A DNA stretch of 64,000 bases from Gemmatimonadota bacterium (GTDB lineage: Bacteria > Gemmatimonadota > Gemmatimonadetes > Longimicrobiales > Gaopeijiaceae), in NCBI GenBank assembly GCA_030428885.1, contig JAUIEJ010000009.1, positions 1 to 64,000 on the forward strand, given 5' to 3'. The notes below the pieces were generated by a model that worked only from the letters and a program-made list of their open reading frames with translations, was not told the DNA's origin and made no database searches. Within the stretch, counting starts at the first letter, position 1, and each line of letters begins with the position of its first letter. This document shows, piece after piece, positions 43,695-51,406 of the stretch. The position numbers were made by a program, and so were the translations under genes.

Positions 43695-44975
43695 TCAGGA
43701 CCCGGCGGCCTCCACCAGGTGGTAGCTCTTCTTGCCCTTCCGGAGCACCAGGTAGCGGCCCTCGATGAAAAGCGACCCACCGACCCGGGCCGCCGTGTCG
43801 GTGGCCCGTTCGCCGTTCAGGTAGATCCCGCCCCCCTCCACCGACCGCCGGGCGTCGCCCTTCGACGAGCAGAGTCCGGTATCGGCCAGGAGGTCCAGGA
43901 GCGCCACCCCCTCGCCCTCCAGATCGGTCCGGGCCACGGTGGACGAGGGCACGTCGGCGAAGATGTCGCCGATCTCGGCGGCATCCAGCCCCTCCAGCGA
44001 CCCTCCGAAGAGGGCTGCGGTGGCCTGTTGGGCCCGGGCCAGCCCCGGGTCGCCGTGCACCCGGCGCGTCACGTCCTCGGCCAGGGCCTTCTGGGCCGCC
44101 CGGCGATGGGGTTCGGCCTCGGTCGCCGCGTCCAGCGCCTCGATCTCGGGCCGGTCCAGGAGGGTGAAGAACCGCAGGTAGTCGCCCACGTCGGCGTCGG
44201 GCACGTTGATCCAGAACTGGTAGAACCGGTAGGGCGAGGTGCGCCGGGGATCGAGCCAGATGGTGCCCTCTTCCGTCTTGCCGAACTTGGTCCCGGACGA
44301 GGTGGTGATGAGGGGCGCCACGGCGCCGAAGGCGTGGCCGCCGGTGACGCGCCGCACCAGGTCGACGCCGGCGGTGATGTTGCCCCACTGATCGCTGCCC
44401 CCCATCTGCACCGAGCAGCCGTCGTCGCGAAAGAGGTGGAGGAAGTCCGCCGCCTGAAGCAGTTGGTAGCTGAATTCGGTGAAGCTGATGCCCTGCTCGT
44501 CGCTCTCCACCCGCCGCCGCACCGACTCCTTCCGGAGCATGGCGTTCACCGAGAAGTGCTTCCCGATGTCCCGGAGGAAGTCCAGCACGTTGGTGCGGCC
44601 CAGCCAGTCCAGGTTGTTCCGCATGCGGGCCGGATTGGGGGCCGCCTCGAAGTCCAGGAAGTGCTCGAGCTGGGCGCGGATCCCCCGGGCGTTGGCCTCC
44701 ATGCCCTCCCGGGTGAGGAGGGGGCGTTCGGCGCTCTTCCCGGACGGATCGCCGATGAGGCCCGTGGCTCCCCCCACCAGGGCGATGGGGTGGTGACCGG
44801 CCCGCTGGAGGTGGACCAGGAGCATGATGGGAAGCAGCGACCCCACGTGAAGCGAGTCGGCCGTGGGATCGAAGCCGATGTAGACGCCTCGGGGCTCCTG
44901 GGCCAGGTGTTCGGCGGCGCCTTCGGTGGCGTCCTGCAGGAGTCCCCGCCAGGCGAGCTCGTCGAGTACGGACAT
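43695..44975 (-). CDS. tyrS: Tyrosyl-tRNA synthetase
   Basis: A 426-residue class I aminoacyl-tRNA synthetase that charges tRNA-Tyr. The HIGH-type motif is HVGS (43-46), the tyrosine pocket includes SYQLLQAADFLHLF and GGSDQWGNITAG, and the KMSKS-type loop is KFGKT (230-234). An S4 RNA-binding domain follows at about 355-420 (GLCSSKGDARRSVEGGGIYL). The length is normal. ATG 44975 begins MSVLDEL; the frame stays open upstream for about 60 codons but has no family similarity. No Shine-Dalgarno site is obvious. The upstream region 45006-45135 has unusual mutually exclusive inverted repeats. Confidence 0.96.
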   Translation of the reverse strand: MSVLDELAWRGLLQDATEGAAEHLAQEPRGVYIGFDPTADSLHVGSLLPIMLLVHLQRAGHHPIALVGGATGLIGDPSGKSAERPLLTREGMEANARGIRAQLEHFLDFEAAPNPARMRNNLDWLGRTNVLDFLRDIGKHFSVNAMLRKESVRRRVESDEQGISFTEFSYQLLQAADFLHLFRDDGCSVQMGGSDQWGNITAGVDLVRRVTGGHAFGAVAPLITTSSGTKFGKTEEGTIWLDPRRTSPYRFYQFWINVPDADVGDYLRFFTLLDRPEIEALDAATEAEPHRRAAQKALAEDVTRRVHGDPGLARAQQATAALFGGSLEGLDAAEIGDIFADVPSSTVARTDLEGEGVALLDLLADTGLCSSKGDARRSVEGGGIYLNGERATDTAARVGGSLFIEGRYLVLRKGKKSYHLVEAAGS

Positions 44976-45005
44976 GGATCGTGGGGCTACGGGAAAGGGC
45001 TCTCC

Positions 45006-45135
45006 GGGGACTCCGGACGGGCTTCCAACCCTACCGTCGGGCGTCCCCGGGTCAAGGGAGCGAACAGGGTTCGTCCCCTGGCGAGGACACGGCGGGGAAC
45101 CTTTCTCCCGGCGCCGCGGGCCGTCCGGAGTCCCC
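45006..45135 (-). promoter_or_regulatory. Alternative-pairing repeats upstream of tyrS (candidate leader)
   Basis: Three related 15-mers lie in the 308-base tyrS/barrel-gene gap (44976-45283). GGGGACTCCGGACGG at 45006-45020 (plus strand) is a perfect inverted match of 45121-45135 and matches the inverse of 45034-45048 at 13 of 15 positions. If tyrS is transcribed from beyond 45135, the copy nearest the ATG can pair with either of the other two but not both, as in attenuators. No T-box consensus was found. The rest of the gap holds the sigma-54-like site at 45188-45202. Confidence 0.4.
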
Positions 45136-45187
45136 AAGTGCCACGGGCACAATCACTTTCGGCAACGCTCACCGCTGGAGGCCGGTC

Positions 45188-45202
45188 TGGCACTTCCCTT
45201 GC
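45188..45202 (+). promoter_or_regulatory. Sigma-54 (-24/-12) promoter candidate
   Basis: TGGCAC (45188-45193), five bases, then TTGC (45199-45202) gives the GG and GC doublets the 10-base spacing required by RpoN. Transcription would start near 45214, about 70 bases before the ATG at 45284. Confidence 0.5.
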
Positions 45203-45283
45203 CCCTTCCTCGTAGTGTGGAACGAGGGGACGACCCTCCCAACGACCGAACACGAGCGCGACGAATACAAAGGACTGGGGACG

Positions 45284-46105
45284 ATGACGCGAGGACGATG
45301 GACCCCCGACTGGGGATCGATGGTGGCAGCGCTGACGCTCCTGGCCGTGGCCGCTCCGGCGGCGGGTCAGTGGCGGGACCGCGACGACCGCCGCAACGAC
45401 CGGAGGGACGAGGACCGGTGGGGCGGCCCCTCGGCCTACGTGGGTATCGGCTTCGTGGCCGCCGACCCCGTGGGAGAGTTCGGCCGCTTCGTGGACGACG
45501 GCTTCGGGCTGAACCTGGAAGGGCGGTTCCCCGTGTCGGGGGCGGGCCCGCTGGCCCTGCGCCTCGACGGCGGCTTCGTGGTCTACGGCCACGAGCGCCA
45601 GGGCATGTGCTTCCCGCCGCCCGTGGGATGCCGCATCGGCGTCGACCTGAACACGTACAACACCATCGCCTTCCTGGGCGTGGGGCCCGAACTCGCCGGT
45701 GACGGCTCGGTGGCCCCCTACGTCAACGGATCGGTGGGCCTCACCTGGTTCTACACCAGTTCGTCGCTCTCCGGGGCGGACGACTGGGACACCAACTTCA
45801 ACACGACCAACTACTCCGACTGGGCCACGTCGCTCCGCGCGGGCGGGGGCGTGCGGTTCCGGGTCGGGGGCAGTTCGTCCCGGCCCGTGCTCCTGGACGT
45901 GGGTGCCCAGTACCACCGGAACGGCCAGGCCGACTATCTGCGGGAAGGCGACATCGTCGACTATCCCGACGGCACCATCGAACTCTACCCGAACCGCACC
46001 GAGACCAACCTGGTGACGTTCAACGTCGGGGTCTCGTTCGGTGTGGGAGGCCGGGGGGATCGCAGCCAGGATGTGGACGATCACCCGGGACACCGGCGGC
46101 GGTAG
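45284..46105 (+). CDS. Outer-membrane beta-barrel protein
   Basis: A 273-residue exported protein. The signal peptide ends at AAGQ, followed by a very charged stretch (WRDRDDRRNDRRDEDRW) and then amphipathic strands: AYVGIGFVAADPVGEFGRFV, LALRLDGGFVVYGHERQ, VAPYVNGSVGLTWFYTSSSL, VLLDVGAQYHRNGQADYLRE and VTFNVGVSFGVGG. This is an eight-to-ten-stranded small barrel of the general OMP_b-brl kind. One disulphide (CFPPPVGC) is likely. AAGGA lies upstream of ATG 45284. A sigma-54-type promoter precedes it and a hairpin terminator follows. Confidence 0.75.
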   Translation: MTRGRWTPDWGSMVAALTLLAVAAPAAGQWRDRDDRRNDRRDEDRWGGPSAYVGIGFVAADPVGEFGRFVDDGFGLNLEGRFPVSGAGPLALRLDGGFVVYGHERQGMCFPPPVGCRIGVDLNTYNTIAFLGVGPELAGDGSVAPYVNGSVGLTWFYTSSSLSGADDWDTNFNTTNYSDWATSLRAGGGVRFRVGGSSSRPVLLDVGAQYHRNGQADYLREGDIVDYPDGTIELYPNRTETNLVTFNVGVSFGVGGRGDRSQDVDDHPGHRRR

Positions 46106-46137
46106 GCGCCCCACGGCGACACCCCGAAACGGATCGG

Positions 46138-46175
46138 GAGGCCGGATTCGCCCCTGCCGGGGCGGGTCCGGCCTC
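46138..46175 (+). terminator. Hairpin terminator after the barrel gene
   Basis: GAGGCCGGA (46138-46146) pairs with TCCGGCCTC (46167-46175), and inside it CGCCCC/GGGGCG closes a four-base loop. GTTCC follows. The stem is strong but the T-tract is poor. Confidence 0.6.
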
Positions 46176-46244
46176 GTTCCGTCATGCCCCGAAGCACATC
46201 CCGATGGAATGCCGTAAGTTGGGGGGCTTCCCCCCCGCGATCCC

Positions 46245-47363
46245 ATGACCGAACCCGACGATCCCCCTCGACCGGCGCCGAAGCCGGCCCGACGCACCTG
46301 GCGCAGCATGGCGAGGCCGTTCCTCCTGGTGGCCACCGTGGTCGTGGTGGCCGTGGTGGTGGCCGAGACGCTGCTTCAGGTGTCGGGGCTCACGCCCACC
46401 CGAGGCGGCGTATTCACGGTCTCGGCCGAAACCTTCGAGCGGATTCCGGGCATCTTCGAGCCGGGGCGGGACATCCAGGTCCGGGACCATCCGGAGCTGC
46501 GGTATGCGGCGACCATCGACAGCCTGGGATTCCGGGGGCCCGACTTCGCCCGGACCCCGGCGGACCACGAGCTCCGGGTCTTCGTGGTGGGCGACGGGTT
46601 CGTGTTCGGAAGCTTCGTGGAAGACGATCGGACCCTGCCCAGCCGCCTGGAGGCCGGGCTCGCGGAGCGCTGCTCGGGCCCCGTGACGGTGGTGAACGCG
46701 GGACTGCCGGGGTCCACCATTCGGGACCAGATCCGACTGGTGGAGCGGGGCCTGGAGCTCGATCCCGATCTGGTGCTCGTGGTCTTCTCCGAAGACGACG
46801 TGCGCGACATGGTGGGGCCCTCCATGTGGCAGGACCTGACCCGGAACCGGGAGGCGAAGTCGGCGCCCCCTCTGGGGCTCGTCTACCCCATGATCCGCAA
46901 CTCGGCCCTCTGGAACCTGGGACTCCGCCTCCGGTCGGCGCTGGTCTCTCGACGCATCGACGACGCTCTGGCCGACGCCGATCCCGACGCCGGCATGGCT
47001 CCGGAAGACCCACCTCCCGAGATGCCCGAGGCCCGGGCCGCGTACCGGGAGGTGCTGACCTCCCTGCGGAATCGCCTCGCCGAGGCGGGCGTACCGCTGG
47101 TCTTCGCCATCTACCCGTCCCACCTCACGGTGTACGGGCATTGGGCTTGGGACCAGCACCGCTGGATCGAGAGCGTCGCGGCGGAGCTTGAGATTCCCAC
47201 CATCTCCCTCCTCACCCCCCTCCAGGCCAACGGCCGCCCCGAGGGGGAACTCTACCTCCTGCCCCACGACGGGGTGGCGAGCGCGGCGGGATACGCGGTG
47301 GCCGCCGACTTCCTGGCCGGCGCGCTGGTGGGACGGGAACTCCTGGCGGGGGGATGCGAGTGA
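46245..47363 (+). CDS. Membrane-anchored SGNH-hydrolase-like protein lacking the catalytic serine
   Basis: A 372-residue protein. A single N-terminal helix (PFLLVATVVVVAVVVAETLL) anchors a periplasmic SGNH/GDSL-type domain. The first block reads VFVVGDGFVFGSFV (residues 112-125), with Gly118 where the GDSL serine should be. The later blocks VVNAGLPGSTIRDQ and LVLVVFSEDDVRD are present, while the C-terminal Asp-x-x-His pattern is replaced by LLPHDGVASAAGYA. The domain is therefore probably non-hydrolytic or very divergent. It overlaps menA by ten bases and leads the menA-menE unit. Confidence 0.7.
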   Translation: MTEPDDPPRPAPKPARRTWRSMARPFLLVATVVVVAVVVAETLLQVSGLTPTRGGVFTVSAETFERIPGIFEPGRDIQVRDHPELRYAATIDSLGFRGPDFARTPADHELRVFVVGDGFVFGSFVEDDRTLPSRLEAGLAERCSGPVTVVNAGLPGSTIRDQIRLVERGLELDPDLVLVVFSEDDVRDMVGPSMWQDLTRNREAKSAPPLGLVYPMIRNSALWNLGLRLRSALVSRRIDDALADADPDAGMAPEDPPPEMPEARAAYREVLTSLRNRLAEAGVPLVFAIYPSHLTVYGHWAWDQHRWIESVAAELEIPTISLLTPLQANGRPEGELYLLPHDGVASAAGYAVAADFLAGALVGRELLAGGCE

Positions 47364-48247
47364 CGGGCTGGCGGCTCTGGCTCCACGCCGCTCGTCCCCG
47401 CACCCTCCCCGCCGCCGCCGCGCCGGTGTTCATCGGGGCGGGGTTGGCCGCGCTCCGCGGCGGGTTCGCCACGCTTCCCGTGCTGGCGGCCCTGGGGGGC
47501 GCCCTCCTGATCCAGATCGCCACCAATCTCGCCAACGACTACTACGACTTCGTACGGGGCGGCGACACCGACGACCGGGTGGGGCCCGTCCGGGTGACCC
47601 AGGCCGGCCTGGTGGAGCCGGCGGCGGTGAAGCGGGCCATGGCCCTGGTCCTGGCGGCGGCCTTCGCCGTGGGCATCTACCTGGTGAGCGTCGGGGGCTG
47701 GCCCGTGGTGTGGATCGGCCTGGCGTCGCTGGTGTGCGCCGTGGCGTACACGGGGGGGCCGTTCCCCCTGGCCTACCACGGCCTGGGCGACGTCTTCGTG
47801 TTCGTGTTCTTCGGCCTGGTGGCGGTGGGCGGGACCGTGTGGGTCCAGACCCTGACCTGGCCGGCGGAAGCCCTCTGGGCCGGCGCGGGCGTGGGGGCCC
47901 TGAGCACGGCGATCCTGGTGGTGAACAACCTCCGGGACATTCCCACCGACCGGGTGGCGGGAAAGCGCACCCTGGCGGTGCGCATCGGGGCCCGGGCGTC
48001 GAAGGCCCAGTACGTGGGCCTCCTCCTTCTGGGGGCCGCCGTGCCCCCGGTGGGCGTGGCCCTCTTCGCCTGGCCCTCCCTGACACTGGCGACCCTGGGC
48101 GTCTTCGTCGGGGCCGTGGGCCCGACACGCCGGGTGCTGGGCTTCGCCGAACCGGCCCAACTGCTTCCGGCCCTGGGCGGCACTGCCCGCGTCGTGGCGC
48201 TCTACGGCGTCGTTCTGGGCGCCGCCCTCGCCGCCGGGGCGCCGTGA
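47354..48247 (+). CDS. menA: 1,4-dihydroxy-2-naphthoate polyprenyltransferase
   Basis: A 297-residue inner-membrane UbiA-family prenyltransferase that joins DHNA to a polyprenyl diphosphate in menaquinone synthesis. The first Asp-rich motif is NDYYDFVRGGDTDDRVGP (61-78), the second is NNLRDIPTDRVAGKRTLAVR, and YTGGPFPLAYHGLGDVFVFV lies between them. About eight helices fit the family. It overlaps the SGNH-like gene by ten bases and menE by four (GTGA). Confidence 0.96.
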   Translation: MRVTGWRLWLHAARPRTLPAAAAPVFIGAGLAALRGGFATLPVLAALGGALLIQIATNLANDYYDFVRGGDTDDRVGPVRVTQAGLVEPAAVKRAMALVLAAAFAVGIYLVSVGGWPVVWIGLASLVCAVAYTGGPFPLAYHGLGDVFVFVFFGLVAVGGTVWVQTLTWPAEALWAGAGVGALSTAILVVNNLRDIPTDRVAGKRTLAVRIGARASKAQYVGLLLLGAAVPPVGVALFAWPSLTLATLGVFVGAVGPTRRVLGFAEPAQLLPALGGTARVVALYGVVLGAALAAGAP

Positions 48248-49611
48248 CCGACTTCCTGGCCCGGGCGGTGGCGGCCCGGCCCGACGCCGTAGCCGTGGAC
48301 GACGGCCGGGAGACGTGGACCTACGCCGACCTGGGAGAGCGGGCCGCCCGCTGGGCCCGGCGATTTCGGGAGGGGGGCGCGGCGCCGGGACGCGTGGTGG
48401 CCCTCCACGCCGAACCCGGCCGCGAACTGGTGGCGGCCCTTCACGGCGCCTTCCGCACCGGGGCGCGGGTGGCGCCCCTCCATCCCGACCTGTCGGCACC
48501 GGAACGGGAGGCGGCCCTCCAGGCCCTGGATCCGGTGATGGTGGTGGACGCCGGCCGGGAGGCGGCAAACCTCCCCGACCCCGAGGCGGGAGGCGACGCC
48601 CCCACCCCGGACGAGGGGCCCGTGGCCGTGCTCTGGACTTCGGGCACGTCGGGCCGGCCCCGGGGCGTGCTTCTGACCGAGGCGGGGCTGCGGGCCAGCG
48701 CCGAAGGGAGCCGGCTGCGGCTGGGTCTCGGTCCCGACGACGTCTGGTACGCCTCCCTCTCACCGGCCCACGTGGGGGGACTCGCCCTTCTGGTCCGGGC
48801 GGCGATCCTGCAGTGCGGCCTCGCCATGGGAGGGCGCTTCTCGGCCCGCGATCTCTCGGACCTGGTGGACCGGGGACGGGTGACCCACGCCTCCCTGGTG
48901 CCCACCATGCTGCTCCGCCTCCTGGAGACCCGGAGCGACGCCCCGCCTCCTCCCACGCTCCGGTGCCTCCTCATCGGAGGGGCTCGGGCGCCTCGGGACC
49001 TGGTGGACCGGGCGTTGGCGGCCGGATTCCCCCTGGCCCTGACCTACGGCCTCACCGAGGCCAGCTCCCAGGTGGCCACGGCAGCGCCGCCGGACGTGCG
49101 CCGGGACCCCACATCGGTGGGTCGGCCGCTGGCGGGGGTGGAGGTCCGCATCGACGACGCCGGCCAGGTGCACGTACGCGGCCCCACGGTGTCGCCGGGG
49201 CTCGTCGACGGCACCCGCCTCACCGACGCCCAGGGGTGGTTCGCCACGGGAGACCTGGGCTCCCTGGACGGCGACGGCCGCCTCCGCATCGTGGGGCGCC
49301 GCGCCGACCGGATCGTCTCCGGGGGAGCCACCGTGGACGCCCACGAGGTGGAAGCCGCCCTCCGGCACCACCCCGCGGTGATGGACGCCTGCGTGGTGGG
49401 CCTGCCCGACGCGACCTGGGGGGAGCTGGTGGGCGCGGCGGTGGTGGTGTCGCCGGAGGGTCCAGACCGGGACGAGCTCGACCGCTGGATCCGGGAGCGT
49501 CTGTCTCCGGCCAAGCGCCCCCGCCGGATCGTGCAGGTGGACGCCCTCCCCCGGAATCCCAACGGAAAAGTCGACCGGGCCGCCGTGCGGCGACTGCTGG
49601 AGGCGGGCTGA
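48244..49611 (+). CDS. menE: o-Succinylbenzoate-CoA ligase
   Basis: A 455-residue ANL-superfamily enzyme that activates o-succinylbenzoate with ATP and CoA. The phosphate loop is LWTSGTSGRPRGVLLT, followed by LPLALTYG-type FPLALTYGLTEASSQVAT, GWFATGDLGSLDGDGRLRIV and the catalytic lysine in RNPNGKVDR near the C-terminus. The length is slightly shorter than average. The GTG start overlaps menA. Assignment as MenE rather than another acyl-CoA ligase rests on the neighbouring menA, menD and menF. Confidence 0.93.
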   Translation: MTDFLARAVAARPDAVAVDDGRETWTYADLGERAARWARRFREGGAAPGRVVALHAEPGRELVAALHGAFRTGARVAPLHPDLSAPEREAALQALDPVMVVDAGREAANLPDPEAGGDAPTPDEGPVAVLWTSGTSGRPRGVLLTEAGLRASAEGSRLRLGLGPDDVWYASLSPAHVGGLALLVRAAILQCGLAMGGRFSARDLSDLVDRGRVTHASLVPTMLLRLLETRSDAPPPPTLRCLLIGGARAPRDLVDRALAAGFPLALTYGLTEASSQVATAAPPDVRRDPTSVGRPLAGVEVRIDDAGQVHVRGPTVSPGLVDGTRLTDAQGWFATGDLGSLDGDGRLRIVGRRADRIVSGGATVDAHEVEAALRHHPAVMDACVVGLPDATWGELVGAAVVVSPEGPDRDELDRWIRERLSPAKRPRRIVQVDALPRNPNGKVDRAAVRRLLEAG

Positions 49612-49635
49612 CCCGGGGCCGGGACGCCGGTCAGC
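49607..49635. terminator. Stop-codon-spanning hairpin between menE and menD
   Basis: GCTGACC (49607-49613) and GGTCAGC (49629-49635) pair perfectly across 15 bases. The TGA of menE lies in the first arm and that of menD in the second. It is the only structure in the 19-base gap. Confidence 0.5.
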
Positions 49636-51406
49636 TCGGCAGGACGGCGCTTCGGGCGGCTCGTGCGGCGCGAGCCGCCGAGGCCTCGTGACCCCGACGA
49701 TTGGCCTCCCGATCGGACCGCACCTCCAGCACCACTGAGGGCCCGGTGCCGGCCACCGCCTCGGCCACCGCGCCCGAGAGCTCGTGGGGCCCCACCCGCC
49801 GGTGGGCCACGCCGTACAGCGCCGACCCATGGGCGAGATCGGCCCCGTGGGGCGTAGCGAAGTAGGGCGTGAACGCGGGCTCCCGCTCCCGGACCGGGAG
49901 CATGTGGAAGATGCCGCCGCCGTCGTTGTTCACCACCACCAGCACGAAGCGCACGTCGGGCTCCCGGGCGGCCAGGAGCCCGTTCACGTCGTGGAGGAAG
50001 GCCAGATCGCCCACGAGCCCCACGACGGTACGCCCGGTGCCGGCGCCGACCCCCAGGGCGGTGGAGACGATGCCGTCGATGCCGCTGGCCCCCCGGTTCC
50101 CCCAGAGGGAGAGAGCCTGGTTCCGGGCCCCGCCGTAGGCGTCCACGTCCCGCACCGGCATGGAGCTGGACACGAAGAAGGGCGTGCCCTCGAGGAGGGC
50201 CTCCACCACGGCCGCCGCCAGGTGCCCCTCGTGGGGCGGGCCCTCCAACGCGGCGGCCCGGGCCCCGGCGTCGGCCTCCACCCAGGTCCGGGCCCACCCG
50301 GCGTCGGCGCACCGGACGCCGCACCGGGCCAGGCGCTCCAGGGTGTCCACCGGGCAGGCCACCACCATCCGGGACGCCCGGGCCTGGTGGTCCTTCCACC
50401 GGCGGCCGGCGTCCACCACCACCTGGGGAGTGTCTCCATGGCGGTCCAGCCAGGCCAGCACGGCGGCCGACGTGGGCGCCGCCCCCACCCGCACCACCAG
50501 ATCGGGGGCCAGGGCGGCGGCCACGTCGGCATCGCGCAGCACCAGGTCGGGAGCCGTGAGCACGGCAGCGCCCTCCGACGGTCCGTGGCGGCCCCCCGAG
50601 AGGGGATCGGCCAGGAGGGGCACGCCCCACGCCGCCGCCAGCCGTCGCAGGGCCGGGCCCAGGTGCCCCCCGTCGGGGTGGGGGCCCGCCACCAGGACCC
50701 CGCGCGCGGCCCCCTCCAACCGCCGGGCCAGCGCCCGCACCTCGTCGTCCGACAGCCGGGGGCGGCCCACGCCCACGGCGGTCCACGGGGCGCCGTCGGG
50801 GCGTCCCCCCAGCCCCGGCTCCGCCGAGTCCGGGTAGCCCTCGGGCAGGTCGCCGTCCCGGGCGACGGGCTCCAGGGGTTTGGCGTAGGGCACGTTCAGG
50901 TGGACCGGACCCGCCGGGAGTCCCAGAGCCGCGCCCACGGCCCGGTCCACGGTGGCCCGGAGGTGACGGAGGGCGTCGTCCTCCACTTCGGGGTCCGGAA
51001 GCTCCAGCGCCAGCACCGGATAGGGGCCGAAGATGCCCCGTTGATCGATGACCTGGTTGGCGTCGGCGCCCCGCAGGCGGGCTGGACGGTCCGCCGTGAG
51101 CAGGAGAAGCGGGGTCTCCGACCACGCGGCCTCCACCACGGCCGGCAGGAGATTGGCCACCGCCGTCCCCGACGTCGTCACCACCACGGCGGGACGCCCT
51201 GTCGCCTTCCCGAGCCCCAGGGCGAAGAAGGCCGCCGATCGCTCGTCCAGGAAGACCCGGAGGCGAAGGACCTCGCCCCCCTCCCGCTCCGCCGCCGCCA
51301 GGACCAGGGGCGTCGACCGGGAGCCCGGGGCGATGCAGAGGTCGGTGACCCCGGCCCGAACCAACTCGTCCACGAGGGTTCGGGCGTGGACCGTGTTGCG
51401 GTTCAC
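49631..51406 (-). CDS. menD: SEPHCHC synthase (2-succinyl-5-enolpyruvyl-6-hydroxy-3-cyclohexene-1-carboxylate synthase)
   Basis: A 591-residue thiamine-diphosphate enzyme that joins isochorismate and 2-oxoglutarate in menaquinone synthesis. The N-terminal domain begins VNRNTVHARTLVDELVRAGV with CIAPGSRSTPLVLAA; the ThDP site is GDLAFLHDVNGLLAA...VVVNNDGGGIFHMLP. The conserved RGASGIDGIVSTALG precedes it. The start is GTG, overlapping the menF stop by four bases. An Ala/Arg-rich C-terminal tail (SAARAARAARSAVLPS) is an extension of uncertain meaning. Confidence 0.95.
   Translation of the reverse strand: MNRNTVHARTLVDELVRAGVTDLCIAPGSRSTPLVLAAAEREGGEVLRLRVFLDERSAAFFALGLGKATGRPAVVVTTSGTAVANLLPAVVEAAWSETPLLLLTADRPARLRGADANQVIDQRGIFGPYPVLALELPDPEVEDDALRHLRATVDRAVGAALGLPAGPVHLNVPYAKPLEPVARDGDLPEGYPDSAEPGLGGRPDGAPWTAVGVGRPRLSDDEVRALARRLEGAARGVLVAGPHPDGGHLGPALRRLAAAWGVPLLADPLSGGRHGPSEGAAVLTAPDLVLRDADVAAALAPDLVVRVGAAPTSAAVLAWLDRHGDTPQVVVDAGRRWKDHQARASRMVVACPVDTLERLARCGVRCADAGWARTWVEADAGARAAALEGPPHEGHLAAAVVEALLEGTPFFVSSSMPVRDVDAYGGARNQALSLWGNRGASGIDGIVSTALGVGAGTGRTVVGLVGDLAFLHDVNGLLAAREPDVRFVLVVVNNDGGGIFHMLPVREREPAFTPYFATPHGADLAHGSALYGVAHRRVGPHELSGAVAEAVAGTGPSVVLEVRSDREANRRGHEASAARAARAARSAVLPS

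Noticed and set aside
44976-45152. N-terminal extension of tyrS by about 60 codons
   Set aside because: TyrRS similarity begins at MSVLDEL (44975); the upstream sequence holds inverted repeats and no TyrRS-like residues.
44976-45283. Possible T-box riboswitch before tyrS
   Set aside because: No T-box consensus (UGGNACCGCG) or specifier loop was found; only the inverted repeats support a leader structure.
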